From an uncultured Lachnospiraceae bacterium (GTDB lineage: Bacteria; Bacillota; Clostridia; Lachnospirales; Lachnospiraceae), in NCBI GenBank assembly GCA_910584845.1, contig CAJUDH010000017.1, positions 1 through 64,000 on the forward strand: a DNA stretch of 64,000 bases. The letters run 5' to 3'. Below are positions 24,255 to 34,353 of the stretch, in pieces. How positions within the stretch are numbered: the stretch's first letter is position 1; every line of letters starts with the position of its first letter. The position numbers and the translations under genes were made by a program. The notes beneath the pieces were generated by a model that was not told the DNA's origin, searched no databases, and worked only from the letters and a program-made list of their open reading frames with translations.

Positions 24255-25622
24255 TTATTTAAAAAAGGATAAATACCCGCTTACAAAAATAACCAGCAAA
24301 ATAACCGGCAGCACATAGGTGACATACTTCCTTGCAAAGCGGGGGTACGGCAACCCTTTCCCTATGCATGTTTCTTTATAAAAGTTATCCCATCCCCATC
24401 CATAGCGGCATGTACAAAACAGTAGGAATACTAAACTCCCCAGCGGAAGAAGGTTATTGCTCAAAATAAAATCCTCCAAATCGAGGATGGTGCTCCCTTC
24501 CCCCAAAGGCTGCAGCCCACTCCAAAGGTTAAAACCAAAAATGCACGGAAGGGACAGGATTAAAAGCAGGACAAAGTTAATGGCCACAGATTTTTTCCGG
24601 CTGCAGTCCGTCAAATCCATCACAAAAGTAATAATATTTTCAATGACTGCAATCACGGTTGACAAGGCGGCAAATACCATAAAAAGGAAAAACAGGCTCC
24701 CCCAAAACCTTCCCCCGCCCATTACATTAAAAATATTAGGAAGGGTTATAAAAAGGAGGTTGGGGCCGCTATCGGGTTCCACCCCAAAGCTGAAGCAGGC
24801 GGGGAAAATGATTAAACCTGCCAACAAAGCCACAAGGGTATCCAGCAGCCCCATATAAAGGGCATTCCCGGTCAACGAATGGCTTTTGTCTATCCGGCTC
24901 CCGAATACGGATAATACGCCAATACCTATGCTTAAAGTGAAAAACGCCTGGCCCATTGCCGCAAATACACATTCGGATAACCCGATTTCAAACATAATAC
25001 CAAAATCCGGATATAAGTAATAGCGGAGCCCTGTTTGGGAATTTGGCAGGGTAACCGCGCGTACGGCCAAAACGATCAAAAGGAAAAGAAGCATGGACAT
25101 CATGACTTTTGACACCCGCTCTACCCCCTTTTGCACCCCCATGGCACATATTCCAAAAGAAATTAAAATAATAGCAGCCGTGAAAAGGATCATGGCAGCC
25201 GGATTCCCCAGTAAATGGGTAAATTCACCAGCAACCTGGTCTGCTGTCAACCCCTGGAAAGTCCCTTTTGCCATCTCAACAAAATAATATAGCAGCCAGC
25301 CGCTGATCACGGTATAAAACATCATCAATAAATAACTGCCTGAAATTGTGGCATATTTAAACCAATGCCATTTGCTCCCTTTCGGCTCAAGTAAATTTAG
25401 GGAAAGCGCCGTACTCCTCTGGCTGGCACGTCCGACAGCAAATTCCATAACCGCAATGGGGAGCCCTAAGGCCACCAGGAAAACCAAATAGAGGATCACA
25501 AAAGAAGCGCCCCCATATTTTCCCGTAATATAGGGAAAGCGCCAAATATTCCCCAATCCAATGGCACAGGCTGCTGTCACCAGGATAAAGCCTAACCTTG
25601 ATGAGAAATGTTCCCGTTTCAT
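24255..25622 (-). CDS. Sodium-dependent neurotransmitter-symporter (NSS/SNF) family transporter
   Basis: A 455-residue transporter with about 11-12 membrane segments. The N-terminus SSRLGFILVTAACAIGLGNIWRFPYITGKYGG is the family's sodium- and substrate-binding first helix. Bacterial members such as LeuT, MhsT and TnaT take up amino acids with sodium; the substrate cannot be read here. The start is the ATG at 25622 with GTAGGT upstream. An in-frame TTG two codons earlier is less likely. No partner gene is adjacent. Confidence 0.9.
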   Translation of the reverse strand: MKREHFSSRLGFILVTAACAIGLGNIWRFPYITGKYGGASFVILYLVFLVALGLPIAVMEFAVGRASQRSTALSLNLLEPKGSKWHWFKYATISGSYLLMMFYTVISGWLLYYFVEMAKGTFQGLTADQVAGEFTHLLGNPAAMILFTAAIILISFGICAMGVQKGVERVSKVMMSMLLFLLIVLAVRAVTLPNSQTGLRYYLYPDFGIMFEIGLSECVFAAMGQAFFTLSIGIGVLSVFGSRIDKSHSLTGNALYMGLLDTLVALLAGLIIFPACFSFGVEPDSGPNLLFITLPNIFNVMGGGRFWGSLFFLFMVFAALSTVIAVIENIITFVMDLTDCSRKKSVAINFVLLLILSLPCIFGFNLWSGLQPLGEGSTILDLEDFILSNNLLPLGSLVFLLFCTCRYGWGWDNFYKETCIGKGLPYPRFARKYVTYVLPVILLVIFVSGYLSFFK

Positions 25623-25848
25623 ATACAATACCTACTTTCTTTTAATTTTAATATGCCATTATTTTCATACCGATTATAGCATATAAAACGACAATTCAAC
25701 AACATAGTTTTCTTTAAATTAGGCAGAATTCCTCATATGGAGACATCTTGCTTTTAGCGCTATAAACCAATATAATGGTGTCAGGGCAAAATTTTCCTTT
25801 AAACCATTAGAAACCCACAACCATTCAGAAAGGATAGGTGCAGCAATT

Positions 25849-26544
25849 ATGTTAGGAATTATTGGCGCAATGGCCGAGGAAGTCGAACAGCTAAAAAACG
25901 AAATGGAACATCCAACCATTACTTCGATTGCCGGAATGGACTTTTATCAGGGGCGTATCCATGGAAAAGAAGCAGTTGTAGTGCGCTCTGGCGTCGGTAA
26001 AGTCAACGGGGCTATATGTGTGCAGATTTTGGCAGACCATTTTAAGGTAAAGGGCATTGTCAATACAGGGATTGCCGGATCATTAAAAGCAGAAATCAAT
26101 ATTGGAGACCTGGTCCTGTCCACAGACGCCCTGCAGCACGATATTGACGCTTCCCTATTTGGCTATCCCCTGGGGCAAATTCCCCAGATGGAAACAATTT
26201 CTTTTCAGGCAGACTCAAAGCTGCGGGAAATGGCTGTAAGCTGCTGCCATGAGGTAAACCCGGATATTTCTGTCCATGAGGGGCGGGTGCTGACCGGGGA
26301 TCAATTCATTTCTTCTAAAAGCAAAAAACAATGGCTTTCGGAAACCTTTGGCGGATCCTGCACGGAAATGGAAGGCGCCGCCATCGCCCAGGCTGCCTAT
26401 TTAAACCATATCCCTTTTTTAATTGTACGGGCCATATCTGACAAGGCAGACGACAGCGCACACATGGACTATGAAGAATTTGAAAGGCTCGCCATTATCC
26501 ACAGTGTAAATTTGACCAAAGCCTTGATCTTATCCGTTTCTTGA
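25849..26544 (+). CDS. mtnN: 5'-methylthioadenosine/S-adenosylhomocysteine nucleosidase
   Basis: A 231-residue MtnN (Pfs). GIIGAMAEEVEQL at the start, the ribose/purine pocket VVRSGVGKVNGA, the active-site MEGAAIAQAAY (about 173-183) and the catalytic Asp segment RAISDKAD are intact. It splits adenine from MTA and SAH, feeding methionine salvage and possibly AI-2 synthesis. AGGATAGGTGCAGC precedes the ATG. Confidence 0.93.
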   Translation: MLGIIGAMAEEVEQLKNEMEHPTITSIAGMDFYQGRIHGKEAVVVRSGVGKVNGAICVQILADHFKVKGIVNTGIAGSLKAEINIGDLVLSTDALQHDIDASLFGYPLGQIPQMETISFQADSKLREMAVSCCHEVNPDISVHEGRVLTGDQFISSKSKKQWLSETFGGSCTEMEGAAIAQAAYLNHIPFLIVRAISDKADDSAHMDYEEFERLAIIHSVNLTKALILSVS

Positions 26545-26664
26545 ACTTAAGAATCGAATTTTAGCATAATTTGATGAACGATTCTAAGCAGCGTGAACTT
26601 TCCAAAAACAATTTCAGGGGCTATAATGGAGTTGTTTTTAAAAAAAGGAAAGGGGAAGTGTTTT

Positions 26665-27612
26665 ATGCTGCAACTATTAGAAACAGGACAAGCACTATAT
26701 GTGCTGGCGGCCGTCTGCCTGTCAGGCATCTTCACCAGGCTGATGACGAAAAACATTTACAAGGGGCTGATAAAAGAAAGCGCAAACATGACCATGGCAA
26801 AAAACAAAAGCCTCAAAGAACTAAAGCTTAGCGCAGAAAATACATATCGGACGAACCAAGGGATAAGGGACAGCGGTATCTGGCTGGAACATCAATTATA
26901 TCAACTCAAGTTCCGGGGGATGACCTTATCCGGATGGGGGAACCTGTCCGTACAATTGACCTGGCTTTGCCTGCTTCTGGGGGGCATAGGGGCATTTTCT
27001 TCCTATTGGTACCGTCTGGACACCTTTTATATTGTCCTTTATGGCGGCGGGGCCGTGCTGATGTCTATGTTCACGATGCTGTTTGACAGCGGGGCAGCCA
27101 ACGGTAAACGGGAACAGCTAACAGCTGCATTACAAGATTATATGGAAAATACGCTTTGCCCCCGGTTATCCAGAAGCCTTTCTGATGATGGGGGACGAAA
27201 CGACAATATGGATTCCCCCAGGGCCAAAGTGCGAAGTTTGAGCCGGCTTACAGACCGGGTGGCAACCGCGGAACGCGGAAACGCCGATAAGGGCAGTATT
27301 CCGGAACGGCAAGATTCCTTGGAGAGGGGGCCGGACCGCTCCGGGTTCGGAGAACGTCCCGGGGCCAGGGCAGCCGCCGGCAATTCCGGAAAAAAAGCCA
27401 ACCGGAATGCCCGGCGGGAAACAGCGGCCACAGCCTCCGGTGAAGAAAGCGGGAACCGCCGGGATATGGATTATTTGAAACGGAGCCTGGAACAAATTGC
27501 AGCCAGCCGTGAGAAAGGCCGAAAAGATAAGGACGAAGAAAATTGGCTAAAAAATTTAGAACCGGAAGAAGTCCAGCTGATCGGGGACATTTTAAAAGAA
27601 TACCTGGCATAA
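26665..27612 (+). CDS. Hypothetical membrane protein with a disordered charged tail
   Basis: A 315-residue protein of unknown family. Three hydrophobic segments occur near residues 5-22, 98-115 and 122-145. Residues about 160-260 are rich in Arg, Gly, Ser and Ala and look disordered. The C-terminus (LKNLEPEEVQLIGDILKEYL) looks like a short helical interaction motif. The start at 26665 follows AGGGGAAGTGTTTT; the frame extends 24 codons upstream. It is in the same direction as mtnN and pgi but separated by more than 100 bases on each side. Confidence 0.6.
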   Translation: MLQLLETGQALYVLAAVCLSGIFTRLMTKNIYKGLIKESANMTMAKNKSLKELKLSAENTYRTNQGIRDSGIWLEHQLYQLKFRGMTLSGWGNLSVQLTWLCLLLGGIGAFSSYWYRLDTFYIVLYGGGAVLMSMFTMLFDSGAANGKREQLTAALQDYMENTLCPRLSRSLSDDGGRNDNMDSPRAKVRSLSRLTDRVATAERGNADKGSIPERQDSLERGPDRSGFGERPGARAAAGNSGKKANRNARRETAATASGEESGNRRDMDYLKRSLEQIAASREKGRKDKDEENWLKNLEPEEVQLIGDILKEYLA

Positions 27613-27726
27613 GCGCCAGTGTGACAAGGGGACCCTTAATGGCCCCTTCCCAAAATTGTTATGGAAATTGCCATTATCATTCCGATTGATTGTGATTTTA
27701 TTATCGCATTTTTATATAGATTGTGC

Positions 27727-27732
27727 TATACT
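27727..27732 (+). promoter_or_regulatory. Extended -10 element upstream of pgi
   Basis: TGCTATACT contains a TG-n-TATACT extended -10, with an AT-rich tract (TTATTATCGCATTTTTATATAG) split across the -35 region. It lies 96 bases before the pgi start and is the best promoter candidate for it. Confidence 0.4.
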
Positions 27733-27827
27733 AAAGCTGTGCAATGGCCTTAAGACAGCACATTAGGTATGAACCCCCTTAGCAGCTGCTGGAAAATTGG
27801 GGAGACATAAGAAAAGGAGAGGGAATT

Positions 27828-29177
27828 ATGAGCAAAACAGTCACATTTAATTATTCCAAGGCCGCTGACTTCGTGTCTGCAGAGGAATTAAAAAATTTTG
27901 AGGGCACCGTTATGGGTGCAAAAGAAGTCCTTTTGAACAAGACGGGGGCCGGCAATGATTTCCTTGGATGGCTGGATCTGCCTGTCAATTATGACAAGGA
28001 GGAATTTGCCCGGATTAAAAAGGCGGCGGAAAAGATCCGGGATGATTCTGATGTGCTGCTGGTAATCGGCATAGGCGGCTCTTATCTGGGTGCACGGGCT
28101 GCCATTGAATTTTTAAGCCACAGCTTTTACAATTCATTAAGCAAAGAAAAACGGAAAAGCCCAGAGATTTATTTTGTAGGCAACAGCATTAGCAGCAAAT
28201 ATATTTCCGATTTGAAAGATATGCTGGAAGGAAAGGATTTCTCCATCAATATCATTTCCAAGTCGGGGACTACTACGGAACCAGCCATTGCTTTCCGTGT
28301 GTTTAAAGAAATGTTGATTTCCAAATATGGCAAAGAAGAGGCCAGTAAACGGATTTATGCCACCACAGACAAAGCCAGGGGTGCTTTAAAGAGCCTGGCC
28401 AACGAGGAAGGTTATGAGTCCTTCGTAGTGCCGGATGACGTAGGGGGCCGTTTCTCCGTGCTTACTGCTGTAGGGCTGCTTCCGATTGCCGCTGCCGGCA
28501 TGGATATTGATAAATTGATGGAAGGTGCTGCTTCTGGGAGGGAAAAAGCCTTAGAAACCCCTTATGAATCCAATGGCGCATTGTTGTATGCCGCCATCCG
28601 CAACATCCTCCATAGGAAAGGCAAATCCGTAGAAATCGTCGCCAACTATGAGCCCAGCATGCATTATGTATCCGAATGGTGGAAACAATTATATGGCGAA
28701 AGCGAAGGAAAAGATCAAAGGGGCATCCTTCCGGCAGCTGTAGATTTGACAACCGACCTCCATTCCATGGGCCAATTTATTCAGGACGGTTCCCGGATTA
28801 TGTTTGAAACGGTGTTAAATATAGAAGAACCTTCTGCGGAAATTTTGTTAAACAAAGAAGAAGTCGATACAGACGGTATGAATTACCTGGCGGGCAAGAG
28901 CGTAGACTTTGTAAACAAGAGTGCCATGAACGGTACCATTTTGGCCCACACAGACGGTAATGTACCAAACCTGGTAATCAACATTCCGGCACAGGATGAA
29001 TTTTACCTAGGGGAATTGTTCTATTTCTTTGAGTTTGCCTGCGGAATCAGCGGCTATATTTTGGGCGTGAACCCGTTCAACCAACCGGGCGTGGAAAGCT
29101 ACAAGAAGAATATGTTTGCTTTGCTTGGCAAGCCTGGCTACGAAGCACAAAGGGAAGAATTGTTAAAGAGGCTTTAA
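27828..29177 (+). CDS. pgi: Glucose-6-phosphate isomerase
   Basis: A 449-residue PGI interconverting glucose-6-phosphate and fructose-6-phosphate. GIGGSYLGARAAIEF, SKSGTTTEPAIAFR, PDDVGGRFSVLTAVG and the C-terminal catalytic lysine segment (ESYKKNMFALLGKPG) are all present. The length is that of the compact firmicute enzymes. AAGGAGAGGGAATT precedes the ATG. A strong terminator follows. Confidence 0.95.
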   Translation: MSKTVTFNYSKAADFVSAEELKNFEGTVMGAKEVLLNKTGAGNDFLGWLDLPVNYDKEEFARIKKAAEKIRDDSDVLLVIGIGGSYLGARAAIEFLSHSFYNSLSKEKRKSPEIYFVGNSISSKYISDLKDMLEGKDFSINIISKSGTTTEPAIAFRVFKEMLISKYGKEEASKRIYATTDKARGALKSLANEEGYESFVVPDDVGGRFSVLTAVGLLPIAAAGMDIDKLMEGAASGREKALETPYESNGALLYAAIRNILHRKGKSVEIVANYEPSMHYVSEWWKQLYGESEGKDQRGILPAAVDLTTDLHSMGQFIQDGSRIMFETVLNIEEPSAEILLNKEEVDTDGMNYLAGKSVDFVNKSAMNGTILAHTDGNVPNLVINIPAQDEFYLGELFYFFEFACGISGYILGVNPFNQPGVESYKKNMFALLGKPGYEAQREELLKRL

Positions 29178-29211
29178 ACCGAATACTTCGCAAGCGTGCT
29201 CCCTAATAGAA

Positions 29212-29247
29212 AGTAGGTGCTGCCAAATAGGCGGCACCTACTTTTTT
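29212..29247 (+). terminator. pgi terminator
   Basis: AGTAGGTGCTGCC (29212-29224) pairs with GGCGGCACCTACT (about 29230-29242) with a short AT loop, and is followed by TTTTTTATT. Confidence 0.88.
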
Positions 29248-29512
29248 ATTCTTCAATCACCTGGATTTCCAAAGAATCAAAAGGGATTTGCTCAATAAAA
29301 TTGTCCTGGACAAACTTTGTTTTGGCAACCCGCTGAAATTCCGAAATATTTACATCCAGCCAGATGGGTTTGCTTAAATCAAATTCATAACAAATCTCAT
29401 CCAGGGCTTGAAAAACCATAGATGTACGGGACAAACTGTAATCCGATATTTGGACCGTTGTGTCCCGGATGAGGCGATTGTTTTTCCAAATTTTCCCCCA
29501 CATACGAAACAT
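29246..29512 (-). CDS. Conserved-looking hypothetical protein
   Basis: An 88-residue soluble protein without a recognised domain. It has aromatic and acidic residues spread through it (LDEICYEFDLSKPIWLDVNI) and no membrane segment or Cys motif. Composition and a defined stop next to the pgi terminator make it look like a real gene. Its ribosome site (AATTTTGGGAGGAAAAATC) is good. Function unknown. Confidence 0.6.
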   Translation of the reverse strand: MFRMWGKIWKNNRLIRDTTVQISDYSLSRTSMVFQALDEICYEFDLSKPIWLDVNISEFQRVAKTKFVQDNFIEQIPFDSLEIQVIEE

Positions 29513-29625
29513 TGATTTTTCCTCCCAAAATTATTTACAAAAAGTATAAGGGATTTTTGTATCAATGTAAAGGAGTTTCAAATACTATTACTACCTATCA
29601 TGACCAACGAAGGAGGACAAAGATT

Positions 29626-30723
29626 ATGGCGCAGACCAGAGAAGAATGCCTGATATTCCTTAATAAGGCAAGAGATGCATTAGACGAATTATCGTTGCTG
29701 GACGACCAGGAAAAACAGCTGAACCAAGAAGAAAAACAATTATCCCAAAGTTTATCCGCAGAAAAGAAACTTATCGCCGACACGATCCAGCAAACAATAA
29801 AAAAACGCCGGGAAGAAATCAATACTACTTATGATAAAGAAATTGACAAAGCACAAACTTTATTAAAAAAAGCGAAAGCCCGAAGGGAAAAGGCAAAAAA
29901 TCAAGGGATTAAGGAGAGGATTGGCAGCGAAACTGCCGCGCTAAAGGAACAAAACCAGGAGTTGGGTACCCAGTTAAAGACATTATTCAAATGCCATCAT
30001 GTCCCCAGGTTTTGCCGCAGCCCCTTATATTATAGTTTATATTTCCCCTATCGTATCAAAGAATACTTTTTCTTGTTTTTAGGTATCTTGGCCCTTTTTC
30101 TGGCCTTGCCTTATGGCATTTACCTACTGCTCCCCAAACAAGAAATCCTTTACCTGGCTTTGATATACCTGGCCGTTATCCTTTTATTTGGCGGCGGCTA
30201 CGTACTGATCGGGAACCGTACAAAAATGCAGCACAAAGATCCCCTGCAAAAGGGCCTGGAAATCCAAAAACAAATCCGGTCCAACAAACGGAAAATAAAA
30301 GCGATTATTTCTGACATCCGTAAAGATAAAAATGAATCCCTGTATAATTTAAAAAAATTTGACGACGAAATCGCACATTTACAACAAGAATTAAAAGATG
30401 TCCTGGCAAAAAAAGCAGACGCATTGAACACTTTCGAGACTGTAACAAAAAACATCCTTTCAGACGAGATTGAACATAACCATAAAGAAAAATTGGACCA
30501 ATTGCAGCAGGAATATGAAAGGGCCACAAAAGAATTAAGAGATGTCAGCCAACAAGTTAAAAAGAAAAGGCTGGATATTACCGACCAATACGGCACTTAT
30601 CTGGGGAACGATTTTTTAGACCCCCTGAAAATCGTAGAGCTGTGCACGATAATCCAAAACGGCCAGGCATCCAATATCAGCGAAGCTATTGACTGTTTTC
30701 ATGCTATGCAAAAACGCACATGA
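29626..30723 (+). CDS. Coiled-coil protein with a central membrane hairpin
   Basis: A 365-residue protein. Residues about 15-120 are a long Lys/Glu/Gln coiled coil, two adjacent transmembrane segments lie near 150-165 and 175-195, and a second coiled coil covers about 215-325. The two-coil, membrane-hairpin layout suggests a membrane-bound scaffold with both coils in the cytoplasm. No family is recognised. GAAGGAGGACAAAG fixes the start at 29626, although the frame is open 38 codons further upstream. Confidence 0.65.
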   Translation: MAQTREECLIFLNKARDALDELSLLDDQEKQLNQEEKQLSQSLSAEKKLIADTIQQTIKKRREEINTTYDKEIDKAQTLLKKAKARREKAKNQGIKERIGSETAALKEQNQELGTQLKTLFKCHHVPRFCRSPLYYSLYFPYRIKEYFFLFLGILALFLALPYGIYLLLPKQEILYLALIYLAVILLFGGGYVLIGNRTKMQHKDPLQKGLEIQKQIRSNKRKIKAIISDIRKDKNESLYNLKKFDDEIAHLQQELKDVLAKKADALNTFETVTKNILSDEIEHNHKEKLDQLQQEYERATKELRDVSQQVKKKRLDITDQYGTYLGNDFLDPLKIVELCTIIQNGQASNISEAIDCFHAMQKRT

Positions 30724-30832
30724 AAATCTTCCTTCCAGGCACCCAGGGCCATACGCTTCTGCCAGACACAGGTATAAAACCCATAAAGAATGCTTATAAT
30801 AGGATTAATAAAATGAGTACAGGCAGGGCATT

Positions 30833-31432
30833 ATGAAGACAGGCTGGTGTAGAAAATGGAAGAGAAGCAGAGAAATCTATTATTTTGATTCCAGTAATGA
30901 TTTTGATACGGAGGATTTTGCTTTAACCCTTCATGAAATGATTGACGAAGTTATGGAAGAAGAAGGGAAAAAAGGCGTTCTAATTTTATGTATCGGTACA
31001 GACCGGTCGACAGGAGACAGCCTGGGCCCGTTGATTGGATATAAATTGAAAGGGCAGCCCATCCGGCAGATCCAAATTGTAGGCACCCTGGAACGCCCAG
31101 TACATGCCATGAACCTGGAACAATCCATGGCTATGATCCATATGTGTTATCCGGACCATGTGATCGTGGCCATAGATGCCTCTGTGGGAAGCCAGGACCA
31201 CGTAGGATGCGTTACCTTAGGAAAAGGTACATTACGTCCGGGCCTGGGCGTCTGTAAAGACCTCCAGGAAGTAGGGGACATTTTCATTACCGGCATAGTA
31301 GGCGGATATGGAAATTATGACCCGTTGATGTTACAAAGTGTACGCTTATCCATCGTGATGAAAATGGCGGATTATATTTGTGAAAGCGTATATCTTGTCG
31401 AACAATTTTTAGAGCAAGGGGATTTGTTTTGA
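30833..31432 (+). CDS. yyaC: Spore protease YyaC family protein (DUF1256)
   Basis: A 199-residue protein with the conserved CIGTDRSTGDSLGPLIG near residue 54, GTLERPVHAMNL, AIDASVG and GIVGGYGN segments of the YyaC/DUF1256 family, which resembles germination proteases and is found in endospore formers. Its presence suggests the organism sporulates or descends from a sporulator. The exact role of YyaC is unproven. The N-terminal 20 basic residues may be excess if a later start is used. Confidence 0.85.
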   Translation: MKTGWCRKWKRSREIYYFDSSNDFDTEDFALTLHEMIDEVMEEEGKKGVLILCIGTDRSTGDSLGPLIGYKLKGQPIRQIQIVGTLERPVHAMNLEQSMAMIHMCYPDHVIVAIDASVGSQDHVGCVTLGKGTLRPGLGVCKDLQEVGDIFITGIVGGYGNYDPLMLQSVRLSIVMKMADYICESVYLVEQFLEQGDLF

Positions 31433-31517
31433 CAAAATCGGCATCCCAACTATGTTATGATCCAGAAAACAAATAGATTTGTCAAATATAGAAATCATAA
31501 CAGTGGGGTGTGTAAAT

Positions 31518-32852
31518 ATGGGAGAATTCTACAATCCGTATCAAAAACTGCCGAAAAATATCCGACAGATTGGCGATCGAGATTTAAATGTAAAATTGTT
31601 TGTGGAAGATTATGTCAATACATATCTGAAACGTCTATATCCGGCCGGTGGAAAAAGTCTGCGGGTCGGCCTTTTACTGGGCGAATCCAAAACACAGGAT
31701 GGTACCCCTTATTTATTTGTAGACGGCGCTTTAGAGATGGAAGAAATATCCCAGGACAAAGAGCAAATGGAATTTACGGAGGAAGCTTGGACCAAAGCTT
31801 ATCAAACCATAGACCAGATGTTTCCCAGAAGGGCTGTCCTGGGATGGTTTTTGTGCAGTACGCCGGAACACAGCTTAAGCCCTTTAAATTATTGGAAACA
31901 ACATAACCGCTACTTTCCTGCCAAAAATCAGCTTATGTACCTAAGCTGCGGCCTCGAAGGGGAAGAAGCCTTATATGTGGCTTCTGACGACGGATTTTAT
32001 AAACTTAGGGGATACAACATATTTTACGAGAGAAACCAGATGATGCAAGACTATATGGTATCCCGCAAAGATGCCCACAGGGTGGAAACCCTGTCCAGGG
32101 ATGCGGTAATCCGTGATTTCCGGCAAAAGATGGTAGATAATAAGGAAGAAGCCCGCCGGCAAAATTCCACTCTAAACAGTTTAAGGACTGCCTGTGGGGT
32201 CTTGTCTATTTTGGTCCTGGCATGTGGGGTAGCCATGCTTAACAATTACCATAAAATGAGGGACATGGAATCTGTCATTGTATCTGCCTTGCCCGAAGAT
32301 GCTATCCAAAATTGGCCGGAATTTCTTGGAACTGGCGAAGAAACCAATCCCGGCTACGAAATGGTTTTTGAAGAAGTCCCCGGTGAGGTTTATCCTACTC
32401 CGGCAGATATTGTAATCCAACCGGAAAGCTTTCCGGAAACACAAGCGCCAAGTGAAGACGGACAAGCCGAAACCGTAGCGGAAAAAGCGGTACAGGCAGA
32501 TATAGCCCAAGAAGAAACACCTCAAATGGAAGCCGGCAGTACGCAAGAAACAGCGGCAACAGAACCTGCCCCACAAACGGACGGAAATGAAAGCGCCGGC
32601 AACGGAGGCCTGCTGGCTGAGGCGGCAGAAGAAACTACAGGACAAGCCCCCGAAGCCCAACCGGTTCAAGTGCCTGCTGACGCTGTCATTTATACAGTCC
32701 AGGAAGGGGAAACCTTATATGGGATCTGCCTGGCACGTTACCACAGTGTAAATGATTTGGATAAGATTTGCCAATGGAACCAGTTAGAAGACCAAAATCA
32801 GCTTTTCATCGGCCAGCAAATCTATGTACCTCCGGTAGGGGATGGGCAATAA
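31518..32852 (+). CDS. Single-pass membrane protein with C-terminal LysM domain
   Basis: A 444-residue protein. The first ~215 residues form a soluble domain (LRVGLLLGESKTQDGTPYLF) of no family I can name. One transmembrane segment (TACGVLSILVLACGVAML) lies near 230-250. A long acidic, Ala/Gln/Glu/Pro-rich linker follows. The last 50 residues are a LysM domain (YTVQEGETLYGICLARY, then FIGQQIYVPP) that should bind peptidoglycan outside. The start follows GTGGGGTGTGTAAAT. It is the second of four collinear genes after yyaC; any link with sporulation or the wall is inferred. Confidence 0.75.
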   Translation: MGEFYNPYQKLPKNIRQIGDRDLNVKLFVEDYVNTYLKRLYPAGGKSLRVGLLLGESKTQDGTPYLFVDGALEMEEISQDKEQMEFTEEAWTKAYQTIDQMFPRRAVLGWFLCSTPEHSLSPLNYWKQHNRYFPAKNQLMYLSCGLEGEEALYVASDDGFYKLRGYNIFYERNQMMQDYMVSRKDAHRVETLSRDAVIRDFRQKMVDNKEEARRQNSTLNSLRTACGVLSILVLACGVAMLNNYHKMRDMESVIVSALPEDAIQNWPEFLGTGEETNPGYEMVFEEVPGEVYPTPADIVIQPESFPETQAPSEDGQAETVAEKAVQADIAQEETPQMEAGSTQETAATEPAPQTDGNESAGNGGLLAEAAEETTGQAPEAQPVQVPADAVIYTVQEGETLYGICLARYHSVNDLDKICQWNQLEDQNQLFIGQQIYVPPVGDGQ

Positions 32853-32996
32853 GCAGGAAAAAATACCACAGATACGGAAATGCTTTGACCACATCCGTAA
32901 AATGTTGTATACTTAAGACATTACTTACCAGAGCAGGTATGTCTGTTTCGATAAAAGGTATATTTGCGGCGCTGCAAGTATGCCGTGGAGGTATAT

Positions 32997-34265
32997 ATGA
33001 GTGATATGAGCTCTATGAGCCGGGAAAGCAAAAAGCAGCAATTGCGCCGGGGGATGATTACATCCGATCAGCAACCTGCCCCTCCCAGGGGATGGGTAAA
33101 GGATGAACCCCCTTCCGGCATCCGCCACAAACTTTTATCCAGGCGTTTGCTATTGTTCCTGTTGATTCCGGCCTTGATTATTTCCGCAATAGGGGCCTAT
33201 CTCTACCAAAGGTTTCATACATATGGCAGTTACGAAATTAACTGGAAGATTTCTTTAAATGAAGGGAGCCTGGTGGGCTACGAATCTTTTGGTAATAATG
33301 TGCTAAAATACACCAAAGACGGAGCCACCTATATGGACAATAAAGGCAAAGCCGTCTGGACAGAAAGTTATGAGATGAAATCGCCAATTGCAGCGGTCAA
33401 CGGTAATTATGCGGTAATTGCAGACCGTCAGGGCAACCATGTTTTTATTTGTAATACAGAAGGAAAAGTAGGGGAAGCTGTTACTTTGCTTCCCATTACC
33501 AATGCAAGCGTATCCGGCCTGGGCTTAGTAGCGGTGACTGTGGAAGATTCCACTTCCAGCTTCATTTATTTTTTCAGAAAAGACGGGAGTAGCCTGGACC
33601 TTAGTATACGGGCCAATATGGCTGGCAATATGGGGTATCCTTTGGATATCAGCCTATCCAAAGACGGTACCCAAATGATGTGTTCTTTTGTCCATTTAGA
33701 AGGGGGGGAATTAAGGGAACGGATCGCCTTTTATAATTTTGCTGAAGTAGGAAAAAATGAACCTACCCGCATGGTTGGGGGATTTGATGAAATGTTTAAT
33801 AACACGGTTGTCCCCAGGGTAGCCTATATGCAAGAACCTTATTCCTGCGCCTTTGGGGGCAACGGACCTGTATTTTTTTCTTCCCAAAACCTGGCTTCTC
33901 CAGAAATGATTGCCCAAACTTCCATGGCGGAAGAATCCATTGAAAGTATTTTTTATTCGGATGAATATGCCGGGGTAATTGTGCACAACAATATAGGTGA
34001 GCACCAAAACCGTATGGAAGTATTCCGGGCAGACGGCAGCCATGCGCTAAGTAAAGAATTTACTTATGATTATGCACAAGCAGATATTGACGGGGAACTG
34101 ATAATTCTGTATAATGATAACTCATGTAAGATATTTAATATGTCAGGTGTAGAAAAATTCAACGCTACCTTTGATTTCTCTATTTTAAAAATCCGAAAAG
34201 GGCGCCGTCCAAATACATTAATAGTCATGGGCACCCAGGAGATGATGGAGATTAAACTAAAATAA
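32997..34265 (+). CDS. DUF5711 family membrane-anchored protein
   Basis: A 422-residue protein. A basic, disordered 45-residue N-terminus precedes one membrane segment (LLLFLLIPALIISAIGAYL, near 48-66). The remaining 350 residues are beta-rich repeats resembling a seven- or eight-bladed propeller on the outer side (SYEINWKISLNEGSLVGYES, then KAVWTESYEM). This matches DUF5711, of unknown function. GTGGAGGTATAT fixes the start at 32997; the frame extends 11 codons upstream. Confidence 0.72.
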   Translation: MSDMSSMSRESKKQQLRRGMITSDQQPAPPRGWVKDEPPSGIRHKLLSRRLLLFLLIPALIISAIGAYLYQRFHTYGSYEINWKISLNEGSLVGYESFGNNVLKYTKDGATYMDNKGKAVWTESYEMKSPIAAVNGNYAVIADRQGNHVFICNTEGKVGEAVTLLPITNASVSGLGLVAVTVEDSTSSFIYFFRKDGSSLDLSIRANMAGNMGYPLDISLSKDGTQMMCSFVHLEGGELRERIAFYNFAEVGKNEPTRMVGGFDEMFNNTVVPRVAYMQEPYSCAFGGNGPVFFSSQNLASPEMIAQTSMAEESIESIFYSDEYAGVIVHNNIGEHQNRMEVFRADGSHALSKEFTYDYAQADIDGELIILYNDNSCKIFNMSGVEKFNATFDFSILKIRKGRRPNTLIVMGTQEMMEIKLK

Positions 34266-34353
34266 GGCGCGTTTATATGTCGAAATGCGGTATTGTCAAA
34301 ACAGTGAGACGGTTACCACGTAACTTACATAGGCAAAACAGGAGGACATACCA

